This document shows, piece by piece, positions 20,238 through 32,226 of a DNA stretch of 64,000 nt (the stretch's first letter is position 1; each line of letters opens with the position of its first letter). This DNA comes from Maratus speciosus (taxonomy: Eukaryota > Arthropoda > Arachnida > Araneae > Salticidae), in the NCBI GenBank assembly GCA_963932465.1, contig OZ010787.1, forward strand, positions 15,860,926 through 15,924,925. The letters are read 5' to 3'. The position numbers and the translations under genes are program-made. The notes beneath the pieces are model-generated. The model had not been told where the DNA came from and searched no databases. It was given only the letters and a program-made list of their open reading frames with translations.

Positions 20238-22649
20238 AGCGACTTTCTTGGGTACAAAAACATGTTTTATGGACAAGGGCTCAGTAGAAGTTAGTAATTG
20301 TATCTGACGAATCTATACACAACCTCCAAGGATCGGACGGCAAGCAGTATGTTAGGAGACGAAAACGTGAAGTACGAGTATATCATCAAGACTGCATTTC
20401 ATCGACTGCGAAATTCTTAGTAAGCCAAATGGTCTGGAAAAGTGTATCCAACAAAGGGATTGACGACTGAATTTCTTTTAGAACATAAATTTTCGCCGAC
20501 GTCTTATAGGAATCGTTGAGGCTAGTTATTTGAAATAATTTTAAAGTTGCAGAAAAATGCATTTTAAAAAAGACTCAGTACCCTGTCATATGGCGAAATT
20601 GGTAAGTGAAATTTAATTTATTCATAAATGATTTTGTTATGTCACTTGCAAGTTTTTATCTTCACATCATAACATATGTTATTAATAAAGAAATTTTCCA
20701 CCTATTCCAACAATTCTCTGTGCAGTCCTGTGTGAAAAAAATCTGGTATTTACGCTATGCGCTGGCCTGAGAATGGTCCTGATCTTAATCCCATTCAAAA
20801 TGCAATGGGTAGAGTTGCAAAAAACCAACAGATTTTGGGAGACGGGAATAAACCCGGGAATTTTGATGAATATTGCAAATTTTGAAGGAGTTTTGAAGAT
20901 AAAAAATCAGTCATTTTTAATTTTGAAATTTTTATTTTTACTTTTATGAAATTTCGTGCACTGTTCTGTGAAGTTTAAGATAGATTTTTCATTATACATT
21001 CACAAAACTTACCATTTTGTGCTCTAGGTTTTTCTAATATATTACCAATCGTTAGCTTTACAACAATTGTGGCTGTGAATTGGTGAGGATTTAAATGTTT
21101 CTTTAAAAATTAAAATTGTTTAAAAATGAAAAAAAGCTGGTACATCTACTATTCAGGCATACTCTGTATTAATTTCCTAGCAAATTGCATTGCATTCTTG
21201 CATTATTATTATTTTTTTAAATTATGTTTGTTTTCTTTTTTGTTTAGATGCCGGATAGAAGGTGTGATTTTAGATTCGTGTTAGACAAGATGAATGTATC
21301 ATCTACCGCTTTCACTTTTCTCTCATCGACGATTAAAATATCCAATTATTTAAGATATTTCAATATATCTTACTGAATTTTTATTCAACTTAAGCATTTA
21401 TTTCATGTAAATGGGGTTATTCTTCTGTATTTATGTTATTGGCATGTTTACATTTTTTAGCCCCCGGTAAGGTATGCTATTTCTTTCTCCCAGCTTATTT
21501 TGTGTCCAAAAAATAACGTTACCTTACAGAAACCAGCAATATACAAAGCAGATGTATCATTGTACAATTAAATATTCTATAGCATTTTTTAAAATTTCTA
21601 AGCATCGCACATTTTCAATTTTTATACCGTCGTATTGGAAAAAAAAAAGTACTTTTAAATGCAATTTGTTTGAAAACTGTATCTCCATTGATTTTTGAAA
21701 TATTAATTTTTTGGTAGTTTTTAGCACCATTTGTTTAATTTTGGCAGCTCAAGTACTCCCTTTATGTAGAAAGTAAAGGGAAAACAGTTGAAAAATAGCA
21801 ATTATATCTTTTTGTTACCATTTTCTCATAACAACCGAAAGAAAATGTAATTAAAATACGTGTTATTTTGAAAAAAATATAAATGAATAATTTCTGTTAA
21901 AACATGGAGCTATTATAAACTACATTTAATTTTAAGTTATCTATATTAATGTTACAAAGAAATGAAGGCCTATGAATCATTAGATCCTTTTTTTGTTGAT
22001 TTTCTTTAATGATGGCATCTTTTTGCTGTATTTGTGTATTATTTTGCGATAGTGACATCCTATGCATGCTTTACTGTAGATGTTTAAGAGTGGATCGTAA
22101 ATGTGGAATTCTTAAGCGGATGCGAATGACGTCATTTTACATAAAATAACAGTGTGTGTTTTAAGTCTTAAAATTGAAATATGTTTTGTACTATTTATAT
22201 AAACATATATTTTTTTTCATCGGGGGCGACACTAAATTCTGAAAAAGCAGAATTCCTGTTTTCTAGTAATTGATATTTTTTTTTATTTTATTTACATTGA
22301 CAAAAATAGAAATCATTAAAAGAATCCAGAATAAGTAATTTCAAATTTTCATCCCTAAAAATTTCTTAAAACTTCCGGGAATTTTTAAAATTTCCCTCCC
22401 AAAAAATCCGATCTATTCCCGGGAATAAATCCGTTTTTTTCACCCTTTACAACTCGCGTAATGGGTACAAAAAGGAAAAGGTTACCAAGATTAAACTATT
22501 TAAACCATTAAAAAATCATTATTAAAATAATTATTAGTGTTTGGTACCATGAAATTGGACACGATTACATCCAGAAGTTGATTTCTTCCATGCCGGACCA
22601 CTGCTTGATAGTTGCCATTGCCGCTCGCGTAGAATCTACAAAGTATTAA
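19828..22649 (+). pseudogene. Tc1-like transposase pseudogene, split by an insertion
   Basis: From ATG 19828 the frame gives VRLKKCVAVALSKEGFSTSA and ITKIIGCHQPSITRAKN, then a stop. This is the first helix-turn-helix of a Tc1-type DNA-binding domain. A shifted frame near 20030 gives RHLNQKCLRNRQAST. Around 20305-20470 comes ESIHNLQGSDGKQYVRRRKR with later SQMVWKSVSNKGID, corresponding to the first catalytic block. Around 20755-20825 is RWPENGPDLNPIQN, the family's PDLNPIEN block holding the last catalytic acidic residue, here Gln instead of Glu. The C-terminus VWYHEIGHDYIQKLISSMPD ... STKY-stop is at 22539-22649, after the insertion. An A32 run (20201-20232) sits in the middle. The gene has many stops and is dead. 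Confidence 0.82.
20830..22445. mobile_element. about 1.6 kb insertion into the Tc1 pseudogene
   Basis: Tc1 coding similarity stops near 20825 and resumes near 22455. Near the left edge is GACGGGAATAAACCCGGGAA, and the complement of the right edge reads CGGATTTATTCCCGGGAATA. Related words (GGGAATT, CCCGGGAAT) are clustered at both edges, suggesting shared terminal motifs. The exact limits and the target duplication are unresolved. The interior is AT-rich with no recognisable protein. Confidence 0.6.
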
Positions 22650-22899
22650 AGTCATCCTTATACGTATAACCACATCAACGGACAGGTAACATGACTGCAG
22701 TTACGCAAAATTTATTATCATCTACTGCATTTGCGATTAATAACTTTGTTCCATGTTTTGATAAAAAAGTGCATTTTTCACTTTCAGAACTTATTCAGCA
22801 AAATTAGGTATTTCCATACACTAATTTTTATGGAAAATTAATGACACTTAAAGGGTTTTTTTTTTTTTTTTTAATATAACAACATTATCTTTACATTAA

Positions 22900-23230
22900 A
22901 CATATAGTCCAGTCGAATAATCGGAAAATAGAGCCGATAGATGCAAAAATTCTGCTAGAAGATTTTATGTTTTTAAAGTGTTTATGGGGATGCTAATAAC
23001 AGGAATTAATTGTTTTCCAACAAAATATCTCGAGGCTAAACTTTGTGAAGCCAAAAAACCACGAAATTTTTGGACGTTTTTAGTTTTTTGCCTGTAACTC
23101 GAAAATTATAAAATTTTTGTGTACCATACTTAATTACAAAAAGAATGAGCATTAAATTCTCTACAAATTTCAAACTAAATACGTTTTCTGTACCCAAGAC
23201 TAAGCGTGTTACGGCTTTTTGAAAACTACA
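22900..23230 (+). repeat. dispersed repeat (inverted copy at 25765-26080)
   Basis: Shares GAAGATTTTATGTTTTTAAA, GGAATTAATTGTTTTCCAAC and a stretch around TGTGTACCATACTTAATTAC with the reverse complement of 25765-26080. The family is not recognised and no coding capacity is seen. Confidence 0.78.
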
Positions 23231-24203
23231 CTTTTTTTCGACTTCACAGGAAGTGACCCATTTTCACCTCCCATCACCAAAAAATTACTTTTCATCACTA
23301 ACTGTGGAAATGAAATGTACCTATTGATGAATAAGTGAGAAGGGAAATTTTCAAGAAGGGTGGGCAGAAGGTAGGGTTGCCAAATTGTACGATTGTCTCG
23401 TAAGTTGTACGATTTTTAGTGCTGTTTAGGTCTATAGCGCTTTTTAGGTATTACATGTATTTTTAAATGTGTCCCTACGACGATTCCTTCCGTTTTTCTA
23501 CCACATCATACTTTTGATAGTATAAAAAGAAATCTTTACCAGTTTGCTTTAAAATTTCACCTTTTGCCAAAAATAAGTTACGCATATGAGCATCAGATGT
23601 AAAAACGGCTTGTTTCAGATCAGTCATACAAAACTCTTGGGAAAGTTGTGTAATATTAACTGCGCATTTACTGTAGCATTAGATCATGTGAACTTGCCTT
23701 TATTATAGATTATAAATATCCACAATATAATATTTTTAATTCAGTATAACTGCATCCTAAGTTTAGCTATTTTATTTGGTTTGTTATTACCCTTTATGCT
23801 TAACCCCTAATCGTCGAGCCCGATACAATTAAGAGCAATTTTTCCGTGAATGTATTGGGCACGACGATTACAGGTACAATAAAATTAGGTACAATAATAA
23901 TAGGTTAAATAAAAATATTTATTTTTGTAGGATGTTCATTGCTAAAATTTTAATTATCATCATTGGATTGTATGATGGTGTGATTTATCTTTATTCTTAC
24001 AATTCAATTAAATTTTCATTCATAATGGGATATGACTGCAGAATTAGTTTAAAAATGTTAACAGAATAATGTAATACAAATACAGTTGGATAATAATGAT
24101 TAAATCGATTAATTAATAATAATCACTTTTTAAACAAATTCGTTAACGAGAATGTTGCTCACAGATTCAACATAGTTTACCATAGTGAGATAAAAGACGA
24201 TAG
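23231..24203. other. no gene recognised
   Basis: AT-rich. Around 23820-23870 an imperfect inverted pair (ATCGTCGAGCCCGATACA and TGTATTGGGCACGACGAT) forms a hairpin-like structure of about 60 bp. Nothing else is identified. Confidence 0.5.
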
Positions 24204-24652
24204 CGCGATAAAACGAAAACTAACTAGTGCCAATCAAAATCTTCCGTCACGAAAAATTTTTAGCCAAAGACAGAAAGAAGAATCGCTTCTTTTCACTGTT
24301 TAAAACATAGTTTCAAATAACAGAATTCAAGTTGACCAGGCATAGACGAAGACACTGATGTCATGATTGTTACTTCAGCCATTTCAAGAGCCAAAGCCTT
24401 TGAGAGTGTAGTATTGTCGGAAAGACCGCGCGATAAAACAAAAACTAACTAGTGCCAATAAGAATCTTCCGTCACGACAAATTTTCAGCCAAAGACAGAA
24501 AGACGAATCGCTTCTTTTCACTGCTTAAAACATAGTTTCAAATAACAGAATTCAAGTTGACCAGGCATAGACGAAGACACTGATGTCATGATTGTTACCT
24601 CAGACATTTCAAGAGCCGAAGCCTTTGAGAGTGTTGTATTGTCGGAGAAGAC
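24204..24652. repeat. two-copy tandem duplication, period 225 bp
   Basis: CGCGATAAAAC followed by AACTAACTAGTGCCAAT appears at 24204 and 24429, and similarity runs through CAGGCATAGACGAAGACACT to GTATTGTCGGA. Read on the minus strand, the units give the same peptide piece twice (MTSVSSSMPGQLEFCYLKLC), but stops interrupt it. The family is unknown. The two units are about 95% alike, so the duplication is fairly recent. Confidence 0.85.
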
Positions 24653-25116
24653 ATTGATTTTCTCGCGATCATGACGAGCTTCGGATATCAACACAAAAAT
24701 CTGTTTTTCCAAAAACCAGGAAGATGTAACATTCAAACCAAGTGTTTTTCAACCATGTCACACAAATAAAATTACGACAAAGTTCTTTTCACCCATGCAA
24801 TCAGAGGATGCCATACAACATCTGCTCTTTTTGGGTAAGGAAAATCAAAGTTTTGTAACACTTTGAAAAAACATCATCAGACGGACCAAACCCGCAAGCA
24901 ATCCAGAAGTTGCCAAATACATTAAAAATGCTACCGTACTCTTACTTACATTCATGTAAATGTGTACTATTAATGTTCTCCACTTTAGTTCAAAATACAA
25001 AAAAAATTACACTGTTGTCAATTATTTTTACAATATTACCGTTGTAATTAACCGTTACTGCTATCATGCAAATACCTGTAATGTAAACAAGTCACATTAA
25101 AGAGGATATAAACTAA
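24653..25116. other. no gene recognised
   Basis: No coding similarity or element ends recognised. Confidence 0.55.
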
Positions 25117-25685
25117 TTAAATTTAAAAAAATCAAAAAACCCGAGTGCGTAAAAAGCGAAATAATTAATTATTTCTCATCAATGTGAAACTATTTTTTAT
25201 ATTACTTACATATATTTTTTTTATTTACGTGTGTTGATGACTTTTAAGTTGTGTTTAATTGTTAGTTCCTATCTATAAACACTATTTTGATGAGGCCTAT
25301 AGAATATAGATGTCTATGATTGTTATAGTTGCAGTTAAGTTAGAGATCCTACCTACACAACTTCTAGGTTGTGTAATATTTAAACGGAGCTTCTGATTGT
25401 AAAATAGTCAATGAAACATCGTCTTCATTTTGAAAGACATATCCAATGATATGCCACTCAATAGGGTGCGTAAATTTTTCCGTCTCTACCGTCATTTTCC
25501 ATTTTACGCACGCCATTTTGAATTTATAAAAATAAAACCTAGCCTATAACCATCGGACGGTTAAGACGAATCGATAGAGACCTCATTCATTAAAATCCAT
25601 CCAGCCGTTGGGATGGTTCGAGGGTATAAAGAAATCCACATACCCAGATACGCGTGAAACACATAACCCTTCTTAGCAGTCGGGT
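25117..25685 (-). repeat. dispersed repeat, second copy (inverted relative to 11186-11692)
   Basis: Aligns over its length with 11186-11692 in reverse orientation and is somewhat longer because of an insertion near 25170-25220. Its right limit is GCAGTCGGGT. The two copies are 14 kb apart. Confidence 0.8.
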
Positions 25686-25764
25686 AAAAATGAATAAAAA
25701 ATGGTGTCAAATGTTGTTTTTTGCTATTTTCCACAAAGATAGGAAAAAAGTGTTTTTTTTCTGA

Positions 25765-26080
25765 AAGCCGTAGCGCGCTTAGCAATGGGTTTAGAAAAAC
25801 GTTTTTATTATGAAATTCGTAGAAAATGTAATGTTCTTTCTATTTGTAATTAAGTATGGTACACAAAAATTTTATAATTTTCAAGTTGTAGGCAAAAAAG
25901 TGAAAAAAGTCCAAAAATTTCGTGGTTTTTTGGCACCACAAAGTTTAGCCTCGAGATATTTTGTTGGAAAACAATTAATTCCTGTTATTAGTATCCCCAT
26001 AAACACTTTAAAAACATAAAATCTTCTAGCAAAATTTTTGCACCTATTTCTGACAATTTGACTGGACTAATAAACATAAA
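25765..26080 (-). repeat. dispersed repeat, second copy (inverted relative to 22900-23230)
   Basis: Contains AATTAAGTATGGTACACAAA and TTTAGCCTCGAGATATTTTG, both complements of the copy at 22900-23230. The two copies bracket a 2.5 kb interval that contains the tandem duplication and the other dispersed repeat. Confidence 0.78.
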
Positions 26081-26144
26081 ACATATTATTTGCGCAATTT
26101 TCCATTTTTTTAGAGATGATGCAATTTTTCTGTCCGCCATTGTA

Positions 26145-26933
26145 AGGTAATATTTCGTCCCCTTTCCTAATTTCGTCCCCCTTAACTTCTCCACTTCTGC
26201 GAAAGTGCAGGAACTTATGACGCAAGGCACAGGGAACGGAGGTTAAAAGTATTGAAAGTTTCGTTCGCCAAGACGTATATAGAATTTAAAGACGCCGATT
26301 TTCCTATTTTTAGAAGACCTGAGTTCTTATTATGTCATTTCCAGAACGTTATTTACTGTACTGTAATTAAGTATTTCTTATTCATTGCATGCATTTTCCG
26401 TAGATAAATGGTGACAGTAGCATACAGTGAGTTTTAGGACGCTCAGTTCATCTTACGGAAACTGAAGCTCCGCCTTTTTGGGAAGTAGTGTGGTCCCAAT
26501 TTCTTCCCCCTCTCAGTTCTTATTTTCGTCCCTGGGACGAAATTAGGAATGCTTTTTCATAACAATTTTTTCCTCATGTTTGGACGGCTAATGTTTCGTT
26601 AAGCTATTCTTCCACTGATAATTAGTGCATTTCTTTGTGCCTTACTTTAATGCAAATTAAATTACTTACTTATTTAGAAATAAATTTTGTTTTAGTTATA
26701 AGTTAAGCCTCGACGTATTGGATTTTTTGGGGGACGAAATTGGGGCCATTTTTTTTTTATTTTAGATACTTTGAAAAAACAATTTTTCGCCTTGTTAAAA
26801 ACTTTTTGTGCGATATTTGCCTTTCTATGTGCGTGGGTAGTTAGTCTACGTAAAATCCAAATTTGGTGGGTTTTTACTGAAAATAACAACATTTAGGGCC
26901 TAAAGTGACTGGGGGGACGAAATATGGGCACTT
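26145..26933. mobile_element. 789 bp TA-flanked element with ATTTCGTCCC repeats
   Basis: The left end AGGTAATATTTCGTCCCC follows TA (26143-26144). The complement of the right end, AAGTGCCCATATTTCGTCCC, is also bordered by TA (26934-26935). The word TTTCGTCCC or its complement occurs at least six times, including 26154, 26172, 26514, 26529, 26733 and 26914. No transposase is visible. The plan (TA target, short ends, one word repeated inside) resembles 890-2445 and 60894-63772. Confidence 0.62.
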
Positions 26934-26935
26934 TA

Positions 26936-28099
26936 CTCTATATATACCATATATAGATATATGTATATATAACATTCAATGATTAGAGATTAGGTCATTT
27001 TGTTGTAGGGACTTGTTAGCTATATTTTGACTTCAAAGGTATTATATATATATATATATATCCGCAATATTTTTATTTTTCAACACCGAATGCGTTGTTT
27101 TAAAGTAAAGTGTACGCTCTTTAAGTGCGTATTATAAGCTTTTTCGCCTTTCGACAAAAAATAACGGATTCAAAATTTTAAAGTGTGCGGATTTTTTTTT
27201 TTTCTCAGTGGCTCATTTAATATATTTTTTAAAAAATAGTGATTATTTTCCAAATTATTTCAAATTTTTATAATACATATAATGGTTTTGAATCTTGTAT
27301 AAAAAATTCCTGAAAAATATTGATAATTAGTGGTAAAAGCCCTTGCAAAATGACTGTTTTTTTCGAGTCGGGTTCTTTAATATTACAAAATAGTTCTTAT
27401 CATCCGAAGTCTGTGAAATTTTTATAAGTTATAAATATAATTTTTCCAAATTTTGAGTATAATAGTCTGAGTACTATATATATCTTGCCAAAATATGGAT
27501 ATTTATTTGTACAGACATGAGCAAAAGCCGCTTATTGATGTTCTGACCGAAAATTGTTCAGATTTTATTATTTCTTTTAATACTTTTAATCGTTCATATG
27601 TTTTGAGATTTTTTTTATAGGTGGTGTATATCAAGCGTATGAAAAACTTTTAAAAGTATTGCGTCAAAATACTGATATTTTGCTACTTTTAGCTCTCATA
27701 AAAAAGTGTCTCCAGGAGGCGCGAATTGATTTCCAGTTCCGAATTTTTTTGAAAGAGTTAATATTCGCATTTTTGAAAACATATTACACCGTCGTAGAAA
27801 AGAATATATCCAAATTAAGTGGGTATTTTTCTTTTTCTACATTCTTTAAAAGTGATCTCTGTGCGAGCTTCGGAAAAAGGTGGAGAATCCCGCAAACGAA
27901 AATCTTTTTTCAACTTTTTTTTAAATTGTTAAATTTCGTATTTTTTTACGTTGCTTACGGTATTAGAAAGTAAAATATACCAAATTTAAGACTATGTTTT
28001 TATTTTGTCAGTATTCCAAACGGGTTTAGAAAGACGGGGTGAAAATAAAATCCGCTTCACCTTTTTTTTCTTTTCTGCTGGAAGATTTGCGGAAGCGTC
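26936..28099. other. AT-rich with TA tracts, no gene recognised
   Basis: Short TA-rich tracts at 26939-26971 and a (TA)n at 27042-27061. A 104-codon open frame at 27659-27973 is Phe/Leu/Lys-rich, as expected of chance frames in AT-rich DNA, and has no recognisable domain. Confidence 0.55.
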
Positions 28100-28103
28100 T
28101 TAA

Positions 28104-28304
28104 CCCTTTCGACTCCGGCGTCTCTTACACAAATTTTATTAGGTTGGCACCACCTTTTCAAAAAGAAGTTATCTCCAACTATACAATTTCAAAAATTCTC
28201 TAATTAAAAAAAGCAAATTTTATTTTCCTTTATTACTGGTGCCAAAAACGAATTTTGCAAAGAAAGATGATGTCGAGTCAGTCTTGGCATAGGAGTGAAG
28301 AGGG
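28104..28304. mobile_element. 201 bp piggyBac-type MITE with TTAA target sites
   Basis: TTAA flanks both ends (28100-28103 and 28305-28308). The left end is CCCTTTCGACTCCGGCG and the complement of the right end is CCCTCTTCACTCCTATGCC. CCC starts and TTAA duplication are the piggyBac signature. The interior contains no frame. Confidence 0.82.
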
Positions 28305-28308
28305 TTAA

Positions 28309-29469
28309 CGGTGGACGATCGAAAAGTGATGTTTTTGTATGCACTTTAATTTTAGTTTTTACTTAATATCTCGGCTAATTAAAAAAAAATGAAAAATCCG
28401 TTCCTGAGGTGCATGAGGACTTGTCCTGGGCTATCCTCATTCCAATTTTCAGACTTCCACGTCAGGTAGATTTCACCATTGCAGATGGATACACACACAC
28501 CGAATCTTTCTTGTATTAGCATAGATTAAACACGAGAAAAAATACGCGACATCCAAAAACAGATGATTCGAAACATGAAAAAATCATGCTCTAAATAAGA
28601 ATCAAATAAATCTAATTATTTGTATGATTTTATTGTAAAAAACGAGATGTTCTTAAATATCTAAAACTATTTTACGTTTAAACTGCTTATACAATAACAG
28701 AAAAATCGCAAAACTTCTGTCAGAAGTGAGAACTGAAAATGTATGATCTTTTCAAAGAAATGTGAATAGTTTTTATTCATTTTAATTCCCTTATTTTTTG
28801 CTCAATTTTAATTTAGTTATTTTTTTTTAATAATATGAATATATAAAGCGGATATTAAAAAAGATTAGCGTAAATTAGCCCTTTATGTAAAACCTAAGGC
28901 AGAAAACTATTCTTCTCCAGCAATTAGTGAAGTTAAAACTCCATTAACTCGATTTCTAAGCTTTAAGAATAACTAATAATTTCGTGAAAATGAACTAGTG
29001 AGTAATTTTTTAAAGAAGATTTCTTTAATTAAGTCTCGAATCGTATGTTTTTGATTTTTCACACTTTTAATCTTAATATCAATAAGTAAGTTGAAAAATA
29101 AGTTTATTAAGAAATTAATGGTTAAAGATTATTGCTTTTTTTACATTATCGCAAAAATGCTTTTGTTTTACTACAGATGTTTTCCAATTTTATTTCTTCA
29201 CTTGTTATCGAAAAAAAAAATATTTTGGTTTTCTGCTTAATACGAGAACTCTTTAAAAATTTCCTTACATTATTTTTTGAACGTAAGGTTTTATCTCATG
29301 GGACTGTTCAGATATCTTTTTTTTTTTTAATCTTAAAAAATGTGTTTCTTTATTAAGTTATATAAATGACTCCACACTGTAGGCATATTGAAATACAGGG
29401 TGCATCGATATGCTTATTATTTAATATATATTTCAGAATAATAATCTTCGCATTCGAGCTGTAAATTTC
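28309..29469. other. AT-rich, no gene recognised
   Basis: A short (AC)n at 28493-28500 and otherwise featureless sequence. Confidence 0.6.
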
Positions 29470-29960
29470 CAAGTGATTGAAAAATGTCTTGGCCAGGATT
29501 CGAACCAGGGATTTCTAGCCTGAAGCCGCCAATGCTCTGCCAACTGAGCCATCCTGGGCGAATCTGAGGCTCTAATTCACTCAACTAACCTTAATGGTCA
29601 CATAATCTGGTCTGATATCTTAATCTGCTCGAATAAATCAGAGGTTATGTAATTCCAGTAAACGCTGGATGCGTATTTATAATATATCAATTTTTAGCAC
29701 AATTACCAATAATTTACCAAAGAACAATTGTTTTAAAAATTAATCTATTATAATTATGCATCCAGCATTGACTGAAATTCCATAACCTGTGATTTATTCT
29801 GTTGATCTGATTCAGATATCAGACAAAATGCTGTGATCATTAAGGTTAGCTGAGTGAATTAGGCCCTCCAGATTCGTCCGGGATGGCTCAGTGTGAAGAG
29901 CATTGACGGCTTCAGCCAAGAAATCCCTGTTTCGAATTCTGGCTTGGACTTTTTTTTATC
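29470..29960. mobile_element. inverted pair of tRNA-derived repeats
   Basis: Two arms of about 200 bp (29470-29673 and 29758-29960) are reverse complements around an 85 bp centre. Each outer half holds a tRNA-like domain, at 29484-29560 on minus and 29875-29950 on plus, with A-box-like GGATGGCTCAGTTGGCAGAGC-type sequence and B boxes GGTTCGAATCC (minus copy) and GTTTCGAATTC (plus copy, decayed). Each domain is followed by TTTTT. The shared inner part (CATAACCTCTGATTTATTC, GTTAGTTGAGTGAATTAG-type words) lies 5' of the tRNA part. Acceptor pairing is absent, so these are SINE-like and not tRNA genes. The family differs from that at 16.8 and 48 kb. Confidence 0.78.
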
Positions 29961-30837
29961 CACTCGGAAATTTATGTCTCGTATGATTTATTTACCAATT
30001 GCATAATTGTATTAAAGAGTAATCTATTATAATCTTCACATTATATAGCCACAGATTGATTAAAAAAGACGAAGAATACTAGTCGTAAATAGCGGTACTC
30101 AAAAGTAAGTACCTTTATGAACTCTGATGTAGCTATCATGATCTCGAAGATCGTCGGAAGTATTAAACGCCCTACCCCGTGCTGGTCGATGCAGTAAGCT
30201 TGTGAAATTCGGTTCTTAAAATTTTCCCGTGGGATCTTCCGTAATCGAGCACACATATATCGTTCCTGTTAGTAGCTGAAGGCAAGAGACTTCCGCTGGG
30301 CCTGCGCTTACTTTTTCCACTAAGTAGCAGCGGATTAAATAATATCGGATAATCATATAGGATTATTATCAAAAATATATCAATTCATGCTTGTAATGCC
30401 TTAGAAAATGAAAAGTTTAATCTCTTAAAAAAAATAAAAAATAAAAAATAAAATAAAATAAAAATGTTCCTTTTCCTTTTTTCGTGTGGATTTTTTTCAT
30501 TTTCAGAATTATACCAAACAATTATGTACTAAAATACTAATTATTTTGCTTAAAATACTAGATAGCAGGAATAAAATGAGCCATATGTATATATTTTTAT
30601 CACAATAGTGATTTGTAACAGAGGAAAATACTTGTAGAATTAGTCATAAATAATATATAGAAGGAGTGCAAAACCTGTCGCCCACGGGCTAATAAGATAT
30701 AGCTATTTCAGAATTGTGATTTAATGAGGCGAAAATTATGTTTCGGAAATTGTGGTGACAAACGACCTTGAGACAAAAAGTTTTTGCAGTCCTAATTGTG
30801 TAGTCCTTCAAAATATATAAATTATAACCAGTAATAT
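29961..30837. other. no gene recognised; (AAAAT)n tract
   Basis: A short AAAAT/AAATA-rich tract lies at 30427-30463. Nothing else is recognised. Confidence 0.55.
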
Positions 30838-32220
30838 ACAGGGTTAGCGAAAAGGTTACCCGATTTAAAGGAATTTTAAGATGTGTATTTTTGCTGAAGA
30901 TGAGGTAAAATTTAATCTATATATAACCAACCTTATCATTTGTTAAATAAGTTCTTCTCACTAAAATGCGGCGGAAAGTGGCGCTCAAATAAGTGTTCTG
31001 GGAATTGTACATTCGGTGTTTAAAAAAAAAAAAAAATACACCCTATCTATTTTAATCACCAATTGTAGACAAAATCAAAAATATTTATTCGATTGGGAAT
31101 TATGTCTTCTCTCAATTTATTATAAAAACAAAGTTTAGGGAGCCATAATTGAAATTGTAACAGACTGAAATTTTCAATAAGAACAACCAATTTTTACATC
31201 TATTTGAATTCTTCGATACATTTTACATTTGGATACCAAGCGAAAAGTCATTCGGTGAAATAGTTTAAAAATTATGCAAATGTAAAATTTGTAACTCCTA
31301 ATGTTAAATTCTTTTTTAATAGTTGCAAAACAACTGCGATTCTAGTAATGTCGTTAAGCATAACTCAAAGTATTCTTGGCGAAATGAGCTGTAATTTTGG
31401 ATTTGCATATTTAAAGCTTCTAGAAAGAGATTTCTGTTAAAATTCTTATACGTTACAATGCATTTTATTTACAAATGTTAATTTTAAACTATATAAGCTA
31501 TGAAATCAATTTTCGAAAAAATATGTATTGAAAAATTCAAAGTTTGTTATGATTTTAATGTGGAGACGGCTCCAAAAGCTTATTTTTTAAAAATACATTG
31601 AAAGAAGTATAATTCTAAACCGAAATTTGACGAAAAGTGGCGCTGAAACATTCAAATAAGTACTCGGGAAAATTGTATAGTCGGTGTAAAACAAAAAAAT
31701 CACCTCATACATTTTAATCGCCAGTTTGTCGTAGACAAAATCAAAAATATTCATTCGATTGGGAATTATATCTTCTTTCAATTTATTATAAAAACAAAGT
31801 TCCTTGTTTTTATAAAAACAAGGTTTTCAATTTTCTCTGCGACAATTTACGATCAATTGTATATTGTTTTTTTAATTTTGTTTTTACACCGAGCCTACAT
31901 TTTAATGCCTAATATGTGCTGACATGTTTAATATGCTCACAATAAATACTTAGTACGTTTGCCTTTTTTATCCCCAACACGCTATAACTCAAAATTTCCT
32001 ATCGTTATACTCAAAAACATGGCGATGAATACTTTCTTTCATAGCTGGCGTAAGTACATTTATTAGTGAATTTTAGTTCTATGAAACTTTTATTTAACAT
32101 ATATGAATATCGCATCATTTGAATTATGTGTAGTTCAAATTTCGGATGATTTGGAGCAATAGAACACCCTCCAGAGTCCAGAATCTTCTAAATTGGTCTC
32201 TGGAGTTTTTTTTCGCCAAC
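30838..32220. repeat. region with two direct repeats, possible 1.4 kb element
   Basis: A segment at 30968-31141 recurs at 31623-31800 (step 666 bp). The shared words are AAGTGGCGCT, ATTCGATTGGGAATTAT and CAATTTATTATAAAAACAAAG. The region starts ACAGGGTTAGCGAAAAGG and ends with TTTTTTTTCGCCAACCTCTT, whose complement AAGAGGTTGGCGAAAA resembles the start. This suggests a TA-type DNA transposon. No transposase frame is visible, so I keep it as a repeat region. Confidence 0.5.
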
Positions 32221-32226
32221 CTCTTA

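Larger units (their letters stand above)
19599..22649 (+). mobile_element. Tc1-type element, left end intact, interrupted
   Basis: A Tc1-like terminus CAGTGCGGACAAAAAAATTG starts right after TA (19597-19598). The transposase pseudogene begins 230 bp later and ends at 22649. A 1.6 kb foreign insertion (about 20830-22445) separates the C-terminal codons from the rest. No matching right terminus was found after 22649, so the right end is lost. Confidence 0.75.

Noticed and set aside
27659..27973. 104-codon open frame as a small gene
   Set aside because: Composition is Phe/Leu/Lys/Ile-rich as expected from AT-rich DNA; no motif, no promoter or splice context.
29484..29560. Functional tRNA gene on the minus strand
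   Set aside because: Acceptor ends do not pair and the anticodon arm is poor; a mirrored copy lies nearby as part of a repeat.
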